Source: an uncultured Prevotellaceae bacterium (lineage in GTDB: Bacteria; Bacteroidota; Bacteroidia; Bacteroidales; Bacteroidaceae). Taken from it: a stretch of 63,978 nucleotides of DNA. Below the pieces are notes generated by a model. That model was not told the DNA's origin. It made no database searches and saw only the letters and a program-made list of their open reading frames with translations. Location: NCBI GenBank assembly GCA_946405805.1, contig CAMJIL010000008.1, positions 1 through 63,978 of the forward strand, given 5' to 3'. The position numbers were made by a program, and so were the translations under genes. Numbering within the stretch: position 1 is the first letter of the stretch; every line of letters begins with the position of its first letter. Shown piece after piece: positions 46,780 through 55,590 of this stretch.

Positions 46780-46839
46780 TTCTTGAAACATGAAACTTGA
46801 AACCTGAAACTTGAAACCTGAAACCTGAAACCTAAAACT
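46780..46839. repeat. TTGAAACCTGAAAC repeat between amt and pyrG
   Basis: About eight tandem 7-bp units (GAAACTT, GAAACCT, GAAACAT) fill the gap almost completely. Confidence 0.75.
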
Positions 46840-48216
46840 TTACTCCTTTGACCTTATATGTTCTTCGTATTCTGCTATCTCGCGTTCGTCGATGTATGCA
46901 AGACCGTAATGCTCATCGTGCTGTGAGAAGTCAAGACCTACCTTTTCGCTGTAAGGAGAAACACGCATCGGAATAAGGCTGTCAATGAGTTTGTATCCTA
47001 ACCAACTCATGCAGAAAGTATAGGCAAAGACGATAACTATTGCAAGCAGATGGTACAGGAAGATAATAAAGCCGTCCCATGTTCCGGCAATAAGTCCCTC
47101 CTGTATAAAAATACCTGTCAGGACAGTGCCGAAGATACCACCTGTTCCGTGGGTTGGGAAGACATCCAGAGCATCATCGATGCTGGTGTGCGAACGCCAA
47201 TAAACAGCAACGTTACAGATGAGTGTAATCACAAATGCAATAAAGATACTCTGTCCGACTGTGACATATCCTGCAGACGGTGTGATAGCTACCAAACCAA
47301 CCACGCAACCTACTGCGGCTCCCATAGCAGAAGGCTTGCGTCCACGCAGGCAGTCGAAGAATATCCATGTCATCATGGCTGTAGCTGAAGCAGTATTCGT
47401 GTTTAAGAAAGCCTTTACAGCCTGTCCGTCAGCATGGAGTGAAGAGCCAGCGTTGAAACCAAACCATCCCAACCATAACAATGCAGCTCCGAGAAGTACG
47501 AATGGTATATTAGCCGGTTCGCTCTTTTCTGTGCTTCGACGACCTAAGTAAATTGCTCCGGCAAGGGCTGCGATGCCAGAGGAAGCATGCACAACGATTC
47601 CTCCGGCAAAGTCAACCACGCCCCAACGAAGGAACAGACCTTCGGGATGCCACGTCATGTGTGCCAGGGGACAATATATAATAAAAAAGAAGTAAATCAT
47701 GAAGAACATGTAGGCAGAGAAACGTACCCGTTCAGCAAAGGAACCTGTAATCAGTGAGGGCGTGATGATGGCAAACTTCATCTGGAATAATGCGAAAAGT
47801 GCCAAAGGAATAGAAGCACCACCCAAGACATTGCCGGCAGGAGTTGTATATACCTCTGCCCCTACATTACGAAACATCAAGAAAGTAAGAGGGTTGCCGA
47901 TGACTCCACCGATGTCATCGCCAAAGCATAAAGAAAAACCTATTGTTACCCATAGGATAGAAATTAAGCCCATTGCAATGAATGACTGCAACATGGTACT
48001 GATAACGTTCTTGGCTCCCACCATGCCACCATAAAAGAATGATAGTCCTGGCGTCATCATCAGTACAAAGATTGTAGCAGTAATGAGCCATGCAACATCT
48101 GCTGCCGATATTACTGACCAGTCACACTCAAAAGTCGGCTCGCCAACAAAAACTCCTGCAATAGCGATTATCGTCATTGCTGTCATCAAAATTATCCAAC
48201 GTTTCTTGATCTTCAT
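46840..48216 (-). CDS. amt: Ammonium transporter (Amt/Rh family), copy 1
   Basis: A 458-residue ammonium channel with an N-terminal signal-like segment and 11 expected core membrane helices. The twin pore histidines are in VVHASSGIAAL and FPTHGTGGIFG; LLWLGWFGFNAGSSL is a family motif. The C-terminal tail (from about 415) is charged, as expected for PII contact. It heads the operon amt-pyrG-purF-asnB-carA-carB and is divergent from gltB. A second amt lies at 60397 next to the PII gene. Confidence 0.95.
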   Translation of the reverse strand: MKIKKRWIILMTAMTIIAIAGVFVGEPTFECDWSVISAADVAWLITATIFVLMMTPGLSFFYGGMVGAKNVISTMLQSFIAMGLISILWVTIGFSLCFGDDIGGVIGNPLTFLMFRNVGAEVYTTPAGNVLGGASIPLALFALFQMKFAIITPSLITGSFAERVRFSAYMFFMIYFFFIIYCPLAHMTWHPEGLFLRWGVVDFAGGIVVHASSGIAALAGAIYLGRRSTEKSEPANIPFVLLGAALLWLGWFGFNAGSSLHADGQAVKAFLNTNTASATAMMTWIFFDCLRGRKPSAMGAAVGCVVGLVAITPSAGYVTVGQSIFIAFVITLICNVAVYWRSHTSIDDALDVFPTHGTGGIFGTVLTGIFIQEGLIAGTWDGFIIFLYHLLAIVIVFAYTFCMSWLGYKLIDSLIPMRVSPYSEKVGLDFSQHDEHYGLAYIDEREIAEYEEHIRSKE

Positions 48217-48261
48217 ACCTTAATATAATGATTAAATACGTACTTTAAATAATTTCGGATG

Positions 48262-48269
48262 CAAAGGTA
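48262..48269 (-). promoter_or_regulatory. Promoter -7 element of the amt-pyrG-purF-asnB-car operon
   Basis: TACCTTTG on the minus strand, 45 bases before the amt start. No clear TTG is at the expected upstream spacing, so an activator may be needed. Confidence 0.55.
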
Positions 48270-48332
48270 CGGTGTTTTTGAAAAATAATCGCATAATGAC
48301 TCAACTTTACATCAACAAAATTATGTGAAATG

Positions 48333-48372
48333 ACAAAATGTAAACAAAAAGTTCGTTAAGGCTGCAAAATGC
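48333..48372. promoter_or_regulatory. Pair of CAAAATGT-type sites 31 bp apart between amt and gltB
   Basis: CAAAATGT at 48334-48341 and CAAAATGC at 48365-48372 begin exactly 31 bp apart, between the divergent amt and gltB promoters. TGTAAACAAA at 48339-48348 is also found upstream of the PII gene. Together with the two promoter elements this accounts for the 312-base gap; the rest is A/T-rich and unremarkable. Confidence 0.5.
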
Positions 48373-48479
48373 ATTACATAATGATATAAAAACACGCATA
48401 AAATATTCAATATGTCACCTGTGTGCGTTTTCAAAGTAAATTATTGTCATATTTTTATGGTTATATTTAACTTTTGTAT

Positions 48480-48487
48480 TATCTTTG
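48480..48487 (+). promoter_or_regulatory. Promoter -7 element of gltBD
   Basis: TATCTTTG, 41 bases before the gltB start. The upstream TTG box is weak or absent. Confidence 0.6.
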
Positions 48488-48528
48488 CACCCGAATTTAA
48501 ACCAAATGTAACTTTAAGTTAGAAAAAT

Positions 48529-51500
48529 ATGACAAAAAGTAAACATAAAGGATTGTATCAGCCGCAGTATGAACATGACGCCTGCGGTGTTGGTATGGTG
48601 GTGAATATTCATGGAGGCAAGAGTCATGAATTAGTAGATCAGGCCTTGCGTGTGCTGGAAAATATGGAGCACCGCGGTGCTGAGACACGGGATAAGACAG
48701 GTGACGGTGCAGGTATAATGTTACAGATTCCCCACGAGTTCATTCTTTTGCAGGGAATTCCTGTTCCTGAAAAGGGTAAGTATGGTACGGGCTTGGTGTT
48801 CTTGCCGAAGGAGGAAAAGGAGCAGCAGGAGATTCTGTCTGTGATGATAGAAGAGATAGAACGTGAGGGCTTGCAGCTGATGCATATGCGTACTGTGCCT
48901 ACATGTCCTGAGGTATTGGGCGAGGCTGCACGTCTGGTGGAACCTGCTATCAAACAGATTTTTGTTACGGGTGTAAGTGAAGAAAATGCTGACAAGCTTT
49001 CGCGCACATTATATATTATAAGGAAGAAGATTGAGCGCAGGGTAACACATCCTGATTTCTATATCTGTTCATTATCTAATACTAACATTATATACAAGGG
49101 AATGCTGACCAGCGGACAGCTGCGTCGGTATTTCCCGGATTTGTCTAATCCTTACCTGACAAGCGGGCTGGCGCTGGTTCACTCACGTTTCAGCACAAAC
49201 ACATTCCCTACGTGGTCACTAGCCCAGCCCTTCCGCTTGCTGGCGCACAATGGTGAGATAAACACCATCCGCGGTAACCGTGGCTGGATGAAGGCACGCG
49301 AGAGTGTGCTGAGCAGTGAGGCTTTGGGCGATATTAAGGAGATATCTCCTATCGTACAGGAGGGGATGAGCGATTCTGCCAGCCTTGACAATGTCTTTGA
49401 ATTCCTGATGATGAGTGGTATGTCGTTGCCACAGGCGATGGCGATACTTGTGCCGGAGAGTTTTAATGACAAGAATCCTATCAGCGAAGACCTGAAGGCT
49501 TTCTATGAATATCATTCTATTCTCATGGAGCCATGGGATGGTCCTGCAGCATTGCTTTTCTCTGACGGACGCTATGCCGGTGGTATGCTCGACAGAAACG
49601 GTCTGCGCCCATCACGTTATACCATTACGAAACACGGCATGATGGTGGTGGCGTCAGAAGTGGGCGTGATGGATTTCGAACCGGAGGATGTCGTCAGCAA
49701 AGGACGTCTGCAGCCCGGAAAGATTCTTCTCATCGACACCCAGGAAGGGAAGATATATTATGACGGCGAGATAAAGGAGCAGTTGTCGAAGTCACATCCA
49801 TATCGTGAATGGCTCAACGAAAACCGTGTGCAGCTGGAGAAACTGAAGAGTGGCCGTAAGGTAGAAAACTCTGTGAGCGATTTTGAGCGTAAGCTGGTAC
49901 AGTTCGGATATGGCCAGGAGGATATTGACAAGACAATCATCCCGATGGCCACTGCCGGTCAGGAGCCTGTTGCTGCTATGGGTAACGACACGCCGTTAGC
50001 AGTCATTTCCGACCGTCCGCAGGTGCTATTCAACTATTTCCGTCAGCAGTTTGCACAGGTGACAAACCCTGCCATCGACCCTATCCGCGAGGAACTGGTG
50101 ATGTCGCTGACGGAATACATCGGTGCCGTAGGTACAAACATCCTGACGCCCGATGCATCGAACTGCAAGATGGTGCGCCTGCCGCAACCGGTGCTGACAA
50201 ATACACAACTCGATATACTCTGCAATATCCGCTATAAAGGCTTCAACACCAAAAAGCTGGCGATAGTGTTTGAGATAGCGAAAGGTGAGGACGGCTTGCG
50301 CCAGGCTCTTGACGACCTGTGCAAGCAGGCTGAGGCAAGTGTTGACGAAGGCGTAAACTACATCATCCTTTCAGACAGGGATATCGATGAAAAGCATGCT
50401 GCAATACCGTCATTGCTGGCAGTCAGCGCGGTGCATCATCATCTGATTAGCGTGGGCAAGCGCGTACAGACGGCATTGATAGTAGAGAGCGGTGAGATTC
50501 GTGAGACGATGCATGCTGCCTTGCTGTTGGGATATGGAGCATCGGCATTGTGTCCATACATGACCTTCGCCATTCTTGATGACTTGGTGAAGCATGGTAA
50601 GATACAGGAGGAATATGCCACTGCTGAGGAGCATTATATCAAGGCTGTTGATAAGGGGCTGAAGAAGATTATGTCGAAGATGGGTATCTCCACTATCCGC
50701 AGTTATCGTGGTGCGAAGATATTCGAGAGCATCGGCTTGAGCGAAGAATTGCTAAAACGTTACTTCGGTACGGAGGTTAGCACCATCGGTGGTATAGGCC
50801 TGAAGGAAATTGCCCGCGACGCCATCCGTCTGCAGGAGGCTGCAAAGGAGCATACCATGTTGAAAAACCATGGCCAGTTCTCATGGCGCAAGGATGGTAT
50901 CAAGCATGCATGGAATCCGGAGACGATTGCTAACCTTCAGTTGGCAACACGTCTGGGTAGCTATAAGAAATACAAGGAATGGGAGAAAATGGTGGATGAG
51001 AAAGATTCTCCTATCTTCATCCGTGACTTCTTTGGGTTTAAGAAAGCTGCCAAGCCTACACCAATCGACGAGGTGGAGAGTGTAGAAAGTATCGTGAAAC
51101 ACTTTGTTACCGGTGCGATGTCATTCGGCGCCTTGAGCATAGAGGCTCATGAGGCATTGGCATTGGCGATGAATAAACTTGGTGCACGCAGTAACACCGG
51201 TGAGGGTGGTGAGGATAATGCCCGCTATCATACAGAGGTGGATGGCGTGAGTCTCAGCAGCAAGACAAAACAGATTGCCAGCGGACGCTTTGGTGTGACG
51301 GCAGAGTATCTCGTCAATGCCGAGGAGATACAGATAAAGGTGGCACAGGGTGCGAAGCCTGGTGAGGGCGGACAGTTGCCCGGTTTCAAGGTGAACGACA
51401 TCATCGCCAAGACGCGAAACGCCATTCCTGGTATCTCGCTGATATCGCCGCCACCTCATCATGATATCTATTCCATTGAGGATTTGGCACAGCTTATCTA

Positions 51501-53043
51501 TGATTTGAAGAATATCAACCCGACAGCTGCCGTCAGCGTGAAACTCGTTGCCGAGAGTGGAGTGGGGACCATCGCTGCCGGTGTAGCAAAGGCAAAGGCC
51601 GACCTGATTGTGATAAGCGGTGCAGAAGGCGGTACTGGTGCCAGCCCTGCTTCAAGTATGCGCTTTGCAGGTATTTCGCCTGAGATCGGTTTGGCTGAGA
51701 CGCAGCAGACATTGGTGATGAACGGTCTCCGCAATCAGGTGCGTCTGCAGACAGATGGTCAGCTGAAGACTGCCAAGGACGTTATCATCATGGCGATGTT
51801 GGGTGCTGATGAGTTCTCATTCGGTACGCTACCGCTGATTGTGCTGGGATGCGTCATGATGCGTAAGTGTAATACCAACACCTGTCCGATGGGTGTGGCA
51901 ACACAGAATCCGGAGTTGCGCAAGCACTTCGAGGGACGTGCCGAGTATGTTGTTAATTTCTTCACCTTCCTGGCACAACAGGTGCGTGAATATCTCAGCG
52001 AGATGGGTGTCAAGAGCCTGAAGGATATTATCGGTCACACCGAACTGATTGAAATAAGTGAAAAGTTAAAAGTGAAAAGTGAAAAGTTGGCGGGGAGTGC
52101 TGTGGCAGAGAAGTGGCAGACCATCGACTTTGCACGTCTGCTTCACAAGCCTGAAACCGATAAGGTCTTGTATTGGGATCGTAGTGCATATACTAAGGTG
52201 ACAGGCGTTAAGGACGAGGAGATTATCAAGGCGGCTCAGAAGGCTGTTGATAACCAAGAAGAGATAACCCTCGAATATACCATCAAGAATACCGACCGTG
52301 CCGTCACGACGATGCTCAGCGGTGAGATTGCCAAGAAATATGGTGAGGCGGGTCTGCCCGACAATACTATAAACATTAAGTTCAAAGGTTCTGCGGGGCA
52401 GTCGTTCGGTGCTTTTGCCGTTCGCGGTCTCAACATCAAACTAGAGGGCGAATGTAATGACTATTTCGGCAAGGGTCTCTCTGGTGGACGCATCGCTATT
52501 CTGCCGCCAGCCCGTCGTAGTGACGACTTCAAGGCCGAGGAGAATATCATTGCCGGTAATACGGGTCTCTATGGTGCCACCAGTGGCGAACTGTATATAA
52601 ATGGTAAGGTGGGTGAGCGCTTTGGTGTGCGTAACTCTGGTGCCATTGCTGTCATTGAGGGTGCCGGCGACCACTGCTGCGAATATATGACGGGCGGACG
52701 TGTTGTCGTTCTCGGAAAAACAGGACGTAACTTTGCTGCCGGCATGAGTGGCGGTGTGGCATACGTCTATGACCCTGACCATACGTTCGACTACTTCTGT
52801 AATATGGATATGGTGGAGCTTTCGCTTGTCGAAGACTCTGTGTCCCGCAAGGAACTCCTCGAACTCATCCGTCAGCATTATCTGCACACGGGCAGCGCTC
52901 TCGCAGGACGCATGCTCGACGACTGGCACCGCTATATCGAAGACTTTATTCAGGTAGTGCCTATCGAGTACAAACGAGTCTTACAGGAAGAGCAGATGAA
53001 GAAACTGCACGAGAAGATTGCAGATATTCAGAGAGACTATTAA
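48529..53043 (+). CDS. gltB: Glutamate synthase large subunit
   Basis: A 1504-residue GltB making glutamate from glutamine and 2-oxoglutarate. A short propeptide ends before the nucleophile Cys19 (DACGVGMVV). The central and FMN-binding domains follow (SGAEGGTGASPASS, about 1030), then the 3Fe-4S motif CNTNTCPMG (about 1118) and a C-terminal beta-helix domain. A repeat-derived stretch (EKLKVKSEKL, about 1180) lies between these last two. It is divergent from amt and followed by gltD, its electron-feeding partner. Confidence 0.97.
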   Translation: MTKSKHKGLYQPQYEHDACGVGMVVNIHGGKSHELVDQALRVLENMEHRGAETRDKTGDGAGIMLQIPHEFILLQGIPVPEKGKYGTGLVFLPKEEKEQQEILSVMIEEIEREGLQLMHMRTVPTCPEVLGEAARLVEPAIKQIFVTGVSEENADKLSRTLYIIRKKIERRVTHPDFYICSLSNTNIIYKGMLTSGQLRRYFPDLSNPYLTSGLALVHSRFSTNTFPTWSLAQPFRLLAHNGEINTIRGNRGWMKARESVLSSEALGDIKEISPIVQEGMSDSASLDNVFEFLMMSGMSLPQAMAILVPESFNDKNPISEDLKAFYEYHSILMEPWDGPAALLFSDGRYAGGMLDRNGLRPSRYTITKHGMMVVASEVGVMDFEPEDVVSKGRLQPGKILLIDTQEGKIYYDGEIKEQLSKSHPYREWLNENRVQLEKLKSGRKVENSVSDFERKLVQFGYGQEDIDKTIIPMATAGQEPVAAMGNDTPLAVISDRPQVLFNYFRQQFAQVTNPAIDPIREELVMSLTEYIGAVGTNILTPDASNCKMVRLPQPVLTNTQLDILCNIRYKGFNTKKLAIVFEIAKGEDGLRQALDDLCKQAEASVDEGVNYIILSDRDIDEKHAAIPSLLAVSAVHHHLISVGKRVQTALIVESGEIRETMHAALLLGYGASALCPYMTFAILDDLVKHGKIQEEYATAEEHYIKAVDKGLKKIMSKMGISTIRSYRGAKIFESIGLSEELLKRYFGTEVSTIGGIGLKEIARDAIRLQEAAKEHTMLKNHGQFSWRKDGIKHAWNPETIANLQLATRLGSYKKYKEWEKMVDEKDSPIFIRDFFGFKKAAKPTPIDEVESVESIVKHFVTGAMSFGALSIEAHEALALAMNKLGARSNTGEGGEDNARYHTEVDGVSLSSKTKQIASGRFGVTAEYLVNAEEIQIKVAQGAKPGEGGQLPGFKVNDIIAKTRNAIPGISLISPPPHHDIYSIEDLAQLIYDLKNINPTAAVSVKLVAESGVGTIAAGVAKAKADLIVISGAEGGTGASPASSMRFAGISPEIGLAETQQTLVMNGLRNQVRLQTDGQLKTAKDVIIMAMLGADEFSFGTLPLIVLGCVMMRKCNTNTCPMGVATQNPELRKHFEGRAEYVVNFFTFLAQQVREYLSEMGVKSLKDIIGHTELIEISEKLKVKSEKLAGSAVAEKWQTIDFARLLHKPETDKVLYWDRSAYTKVTGVKDEEIIKAAQKAVDNQEEITLEYTIKNTDRAVTTMLSGEIAKKYGEAGLPDNTINIKFKGSAGQSFGAFAVRGLNIKLEGECNDYFGKGLSGGRIAILPPARRSDDFKAEENIIAGNTGLYGATSGELYINGKVGERFGVRNSGAIAVIEGAGDHCCEYMTGGRVVVLGKTGRNFAAGMSGGVAYVYDPDHTFDYFCNMDMVELSLVEDSVSRKELLELIRQHYLHTGSALAGRMLDDWHRYIEDFIQVVPIEYKRVLQEEQMKKLHEKIADIQRDY
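52057..52089 (+). repeat. AAAAGTGAAAAGTTA repeat inside gltB
   Basis: Tandem units near AGTGAAA and AGTTAAA encode EKLKVKSEKL in frame. Similar AGTTAA units lie in the gap before glnA. Confidence 0.7.
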
Positions 53044-53127
53044 TTATCAATTGTCCGCTCGGCACTTGTGACGCTTTTACAAAGGCCACAGGCCGACTAA
53101 AAGAATTATCAATTATCAATTGGAAAA
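53044..53127. repeat. gltB-gltD spacer flanked by AATTATCAATT repeats
   Basis: AATTATCAATT occurs once at the left edge (53041) and about twice at the right edge (from 53105). The roughly 50 bases between them are more GC-rich and include TCGGC and GCCGA as a possible short stem. Confidence 0.6.
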
Positions 53128-54528
53128 ATGGGAAATCCAAAAGCATTTTTAGAGATACATCGTCAGGAGGCGGGTTATCGCCCCATACATGATAGGATTC
53201 ACGACTTTGGCGAGGTGGAGCAGACGCTCAGTACTCGCGAACGTAAGTTGCAGGCATCACGTTGCATGGATTGTGGCGTACCATTCTGCCACTGGGCGTG
53301 TCCGTTGGGCAATAAGGCGCCTGAATGGAATGATGCTTTGTATAAAGGCGAATGGGAAAAGGCATATCGTCTGCTCAACGCAACGAATCCATTCCCTGAG
53401 TTTACGGGCCGCATCTGTCCAGCACTCTGTGAGAAGGCTTGTGTGTTGAACCGTTTCAACCATGAGCCTACCACCAACCGCGAAGATGAGTGTGCCATCA
53501 CGGAGGGTGCTTTTCGCGAGGGGTATATCCAGCCTCGTACGGACATCAAACGCAATGGAAAGAAGGTGGCTGTCATAGGAGCCGGTCCTGCCGGTCTGGC
53601 TGCTGCTAATGCCCTGAACCTGAAAGGCTATACCGTTACCGTCTTCGAGAAGAACGAAGCTGCAGGCGGTCTGCTGCGCTATGGCATTCCGAACTTCAAA
53701 CTCAACAAGGCCGTCATCGACCGCCGCATCGCCATCCTTGAACAGGAAGGCATAGAGTTCTGCTACGGCTGCACCGTAGCAATTGACAATGGACAATTGA
53801 CAATTGATAATGATTCTGCTGATAATAATTGTCAATTATCAATTATCAATTATCAATTTGATGCAATCGTTGTTGCCACCGGCACTCCGACGGCCCGCGA
53901 CCTGAAGGTTCCGGGGCGTGAGCTGAAGGGCGTTCATCTCGCGTTGGAAATGCTGTCGCAGCAGAATCGTGTTCTTGCCGGCATGGAGTTCAGTGCTGAC
54001 GAACGTGTGACGGCAAAGGATAAGGACGTGCTCGTGATAGGTGGTGGCGACACCGGTTCCGACTGCATCGGTACTGCGCATCGTCAGGGATGCAAGAGCG
54101 TTACGCAAATCGAGATAATGCCAAAGCCGGTGGAAGGTCCGGAAGATCCGCAGAATCCGTGGCCTAACTGGCCGCGTACTCTCAAGACGACATCAAGTCA
54201 CGAGGAAGGTTGCACCCGCCGCTGGAATATAAATACCTTGGAGTTCCTTGGTGAGAACGGAAAGCTCACTGGCGTGAAGGTGCAGGAGATTGATTGGAAG
54301 CCAAATCCCGACGGCGGACGGCCTATAATGGTGGAGAAGGGAAAGCCCGAAATCATCAAGGCCGAACTGGTGCTCCTTGCTATGGGTTTCCTCAAACCCG
54401 AGCATCCGGAATATCCCAAGAATGTCTTCGTCTGTGGCGACAGCGCCAACGGTGCCAGCCTCGTGGTACGTGCAATGGCCAGCGGCATAGAGACAGCCTC
54501 TGCCGTTGATCGTTTTCTTTCGAAATGA
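53128..54528 (+). CDS. gltD: Glutamate synthase small subunit
   Basis: A 466-residue GltD, a flavoprotein that passes electrons from NAD(P)H to GltB. N-terminal cysteine clusters for iron-sulphur centres are CMDCGVPFCHWACP and CPALCEKACV. FAD and NAD(P)H sites follow (VAVIGAGPAGLAAA and VLVIGGGDTGSDC). A repeat-derived segment of about 26 residues (about 219-244, with NGQLTIDND and CQLSIINYQ) replaces the variable loop before FDAIVVATG. The frame is intact throughout, so function is likely kept. It follows gltB after 84 bases. Confidence 0.95.
   Translation: MGNPKAFLEIHRQEAGYRPIHDRIHDFGEVEQTLSTRERKLQASRCMDCGVPFCHWACPLGNKAPEWNDALYKGEWEKAYRLLNATNPFPEFTGRICPALCEKACVLNRFNHEPTTNREDECAITEGAFREGYIQPRTDIKRNGKKVAVIGAGPAGLAAANALNLKGYTVTVFEKNEAAGGLLRYGIPNFKLNKAVIDRRIAILEQEGIEFCYGCTVAIDNGQLTIDNDSADNNCQLSIINYQFDAIVVATGTPTARDLKVPGRELKGVHLALEMLSQQNRVLAGMEFSADERVTAKDKDVLVIGGGDTGSDCIGTAHRQGCKSVTQIEIMPKPVEGPEDPQNPWPNWPRTLKTTSSHEEGCTRRWNINTLEFLGENGKLTGVKVQEIDWKPNPDGGRPIMVEKGKPEIIKAELVLLAMGFLKPEHPEYPKNVFVCGDSANGASLVVRAMASGIETASAVDRFLSK
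53781..53859 (+). repeat. CAATTGA/TATCAAT repeat inside gltD
   Basis: ACAATTGACAATTGATAAT units on the left and AATTATCAATTATCAA units on the right are near-inverted relative to each other, so the segment can fold as a hairpin. It is open in frame. The same units flank the gltB-gltD gap and precede hppA. Confidence 0.85.
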
Positions 54529-54562
54529 CGATATGTCGTAATAACGTTATAACGTAAAAAGA

Positions 54563-55423
54563 ATGAATAAAATTCCTTTTTGCAAGATGCACGGCTGTGG
54601 CAATGACTACATCTACGTCGATGTGTCGCGCCATCCTATTGCCGACCCGAGTGCGGTGTCTGTTCTTTGGAGCGACCGCCATAAGGGTATCGGCAGCGAT
54701 GGACTTGTGCTGATAGATAAAAGCACTGTTGCGGATGCGGATTATTCCATGCGCATCTTCAATGCCGACGGTTCGGAGGCAATGATGTGCGGCAATGCGA
54801 GCCGTTGCATCGGGAAGTATCTCTTTGAGCGCGGACTGACAACAAAGAAGGAGATACGCCTGCAGACGCTGTCGGGCATAAAGACGCTGTTGCTGCATGA
54901 GAAGGACGGCATAGTGCATAGCGTTACAGTCGATATGCTGGAACCTGTATTCGAAGATGCAAGCCTCTTCAATCCAAACATGGCGGAAAAGATACAGTCC
55001 CCCCTCTCTAACTGGAGAGGGGATGGGGGAGAGGCCTGTTTTGTCTCGATGGGCAATCCCCATTATGTCATCTTCACCGACGACGTGGAACAGGTAGGCG
55101 TGATGGGTCCGGTTTTGGAAAACCATCCTGCTTTTCCGCAACGCTGCAATATCGAGTTTGCCCATGTGATGGACGACGGTTCGATACGCACCCGAGTGTG
55201 GGAGCGTGGCAGCGGTATTACTATGGCGTGCGGCACAGGAGCGTGCGCTACCGCCGTGGCAGCAGCCGTAACAGGCAGGAGAGGACGTCAGTCGCGCATC
55301 GTCATGGACGGAGGAGCGTTAGAAATAGAATGGAGAGAATCAGACAATCACGTATATATGACAGGACCGGCAGAGTTTGTCTTTGACGGCGTTGCCGAGG
55401 TGGAGTTAGGAATGAGGAGTTAG
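54563..55423 (+). CDS. dapF: Diaminopimelate epimerase
   Basis: A 286-residue DapF, which converts LL- to meso-diaminopimelate for lysine and peptidoglycan. The two active-site cysteines are in [10 protein letters not shown] and [13 protein letters not shown]; the N-terminal [13 protein letters not shown] is typical. The protein is slightly long because of [13 protein letters not shown] (about 147-159), encoded by a 35-bp element also present in carA. Its last residues (GMRS) and stop codon come from a GGAATGAGGAGTTA repeat. dapL follows after a repeat-filled gap. Confidence 0.95.
   Translation: MNKIPFCKMHGCGNDYIYVDVSRHPIADPSAVSVLWSDRHKGIGSDGLVLIDKSTVADADYSMRIFNADGSEAMMCGNASRCIGKYLFERGLTTKKEIRLQTLSGIKTLLLHEKDGIVHSVTVDMLEPVFEDASLFNPNMAEKIQSPLSNWRGDGGEACFVSMGNPHYVIFTDDVEQVGVMGPVLENHPAFPQRCNIEFAHVMDDGSIRTRVWERGSGITMACGTGACATAVAAAVTGRRGRQSRIVMDGGALEIEWRESDNHVYMTGPAEFVFDGVAEVELGMRS
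55001..55035 (+). repeat. 35-bp GC palindrome element inside dapF
   Basis: The same element as at 41187-41221 in carA (34 of 35 bases) but read in the other orientation and frame, giving [13 protein letters not shown]. Its first half is a CCCTCTCT/AGAGAGGG-like inverted repeat. Confidence 0.85.
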
Positions 55424-55560
55424 GAATGAGGAGTGAGGAATTAGGAATGAGGAATGAGGAGTGAGGAATGAGGAATGAGGAATGAACAATGAGGAATGAA
55501 CAATGAGGAATGAGGAATGAGAAATTAATTCCTAACTCCTAATTCCTAATTCCTAATTAT
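55410..55560. repeat. Head-to-head GGAATGAGGAATGA array
   Basis: About 14 tandem units of GGAATGA/GGAGTTA (55418-55525) are followed by the complementary type (CCTAATT/CCTAACT, 55531-55558). A large hairpin is possible. It overlaps the dapF end. Confidence 0.8.
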
Positions 55561-55590
55561 ATTACGCATTATGAATTATGAATTAAAATT

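Noticed and set aside
53257..53835. Minus-strand open frame of 192 codons
   Set aside because: It is antisense to gltD, whose protein is clearly conserved.
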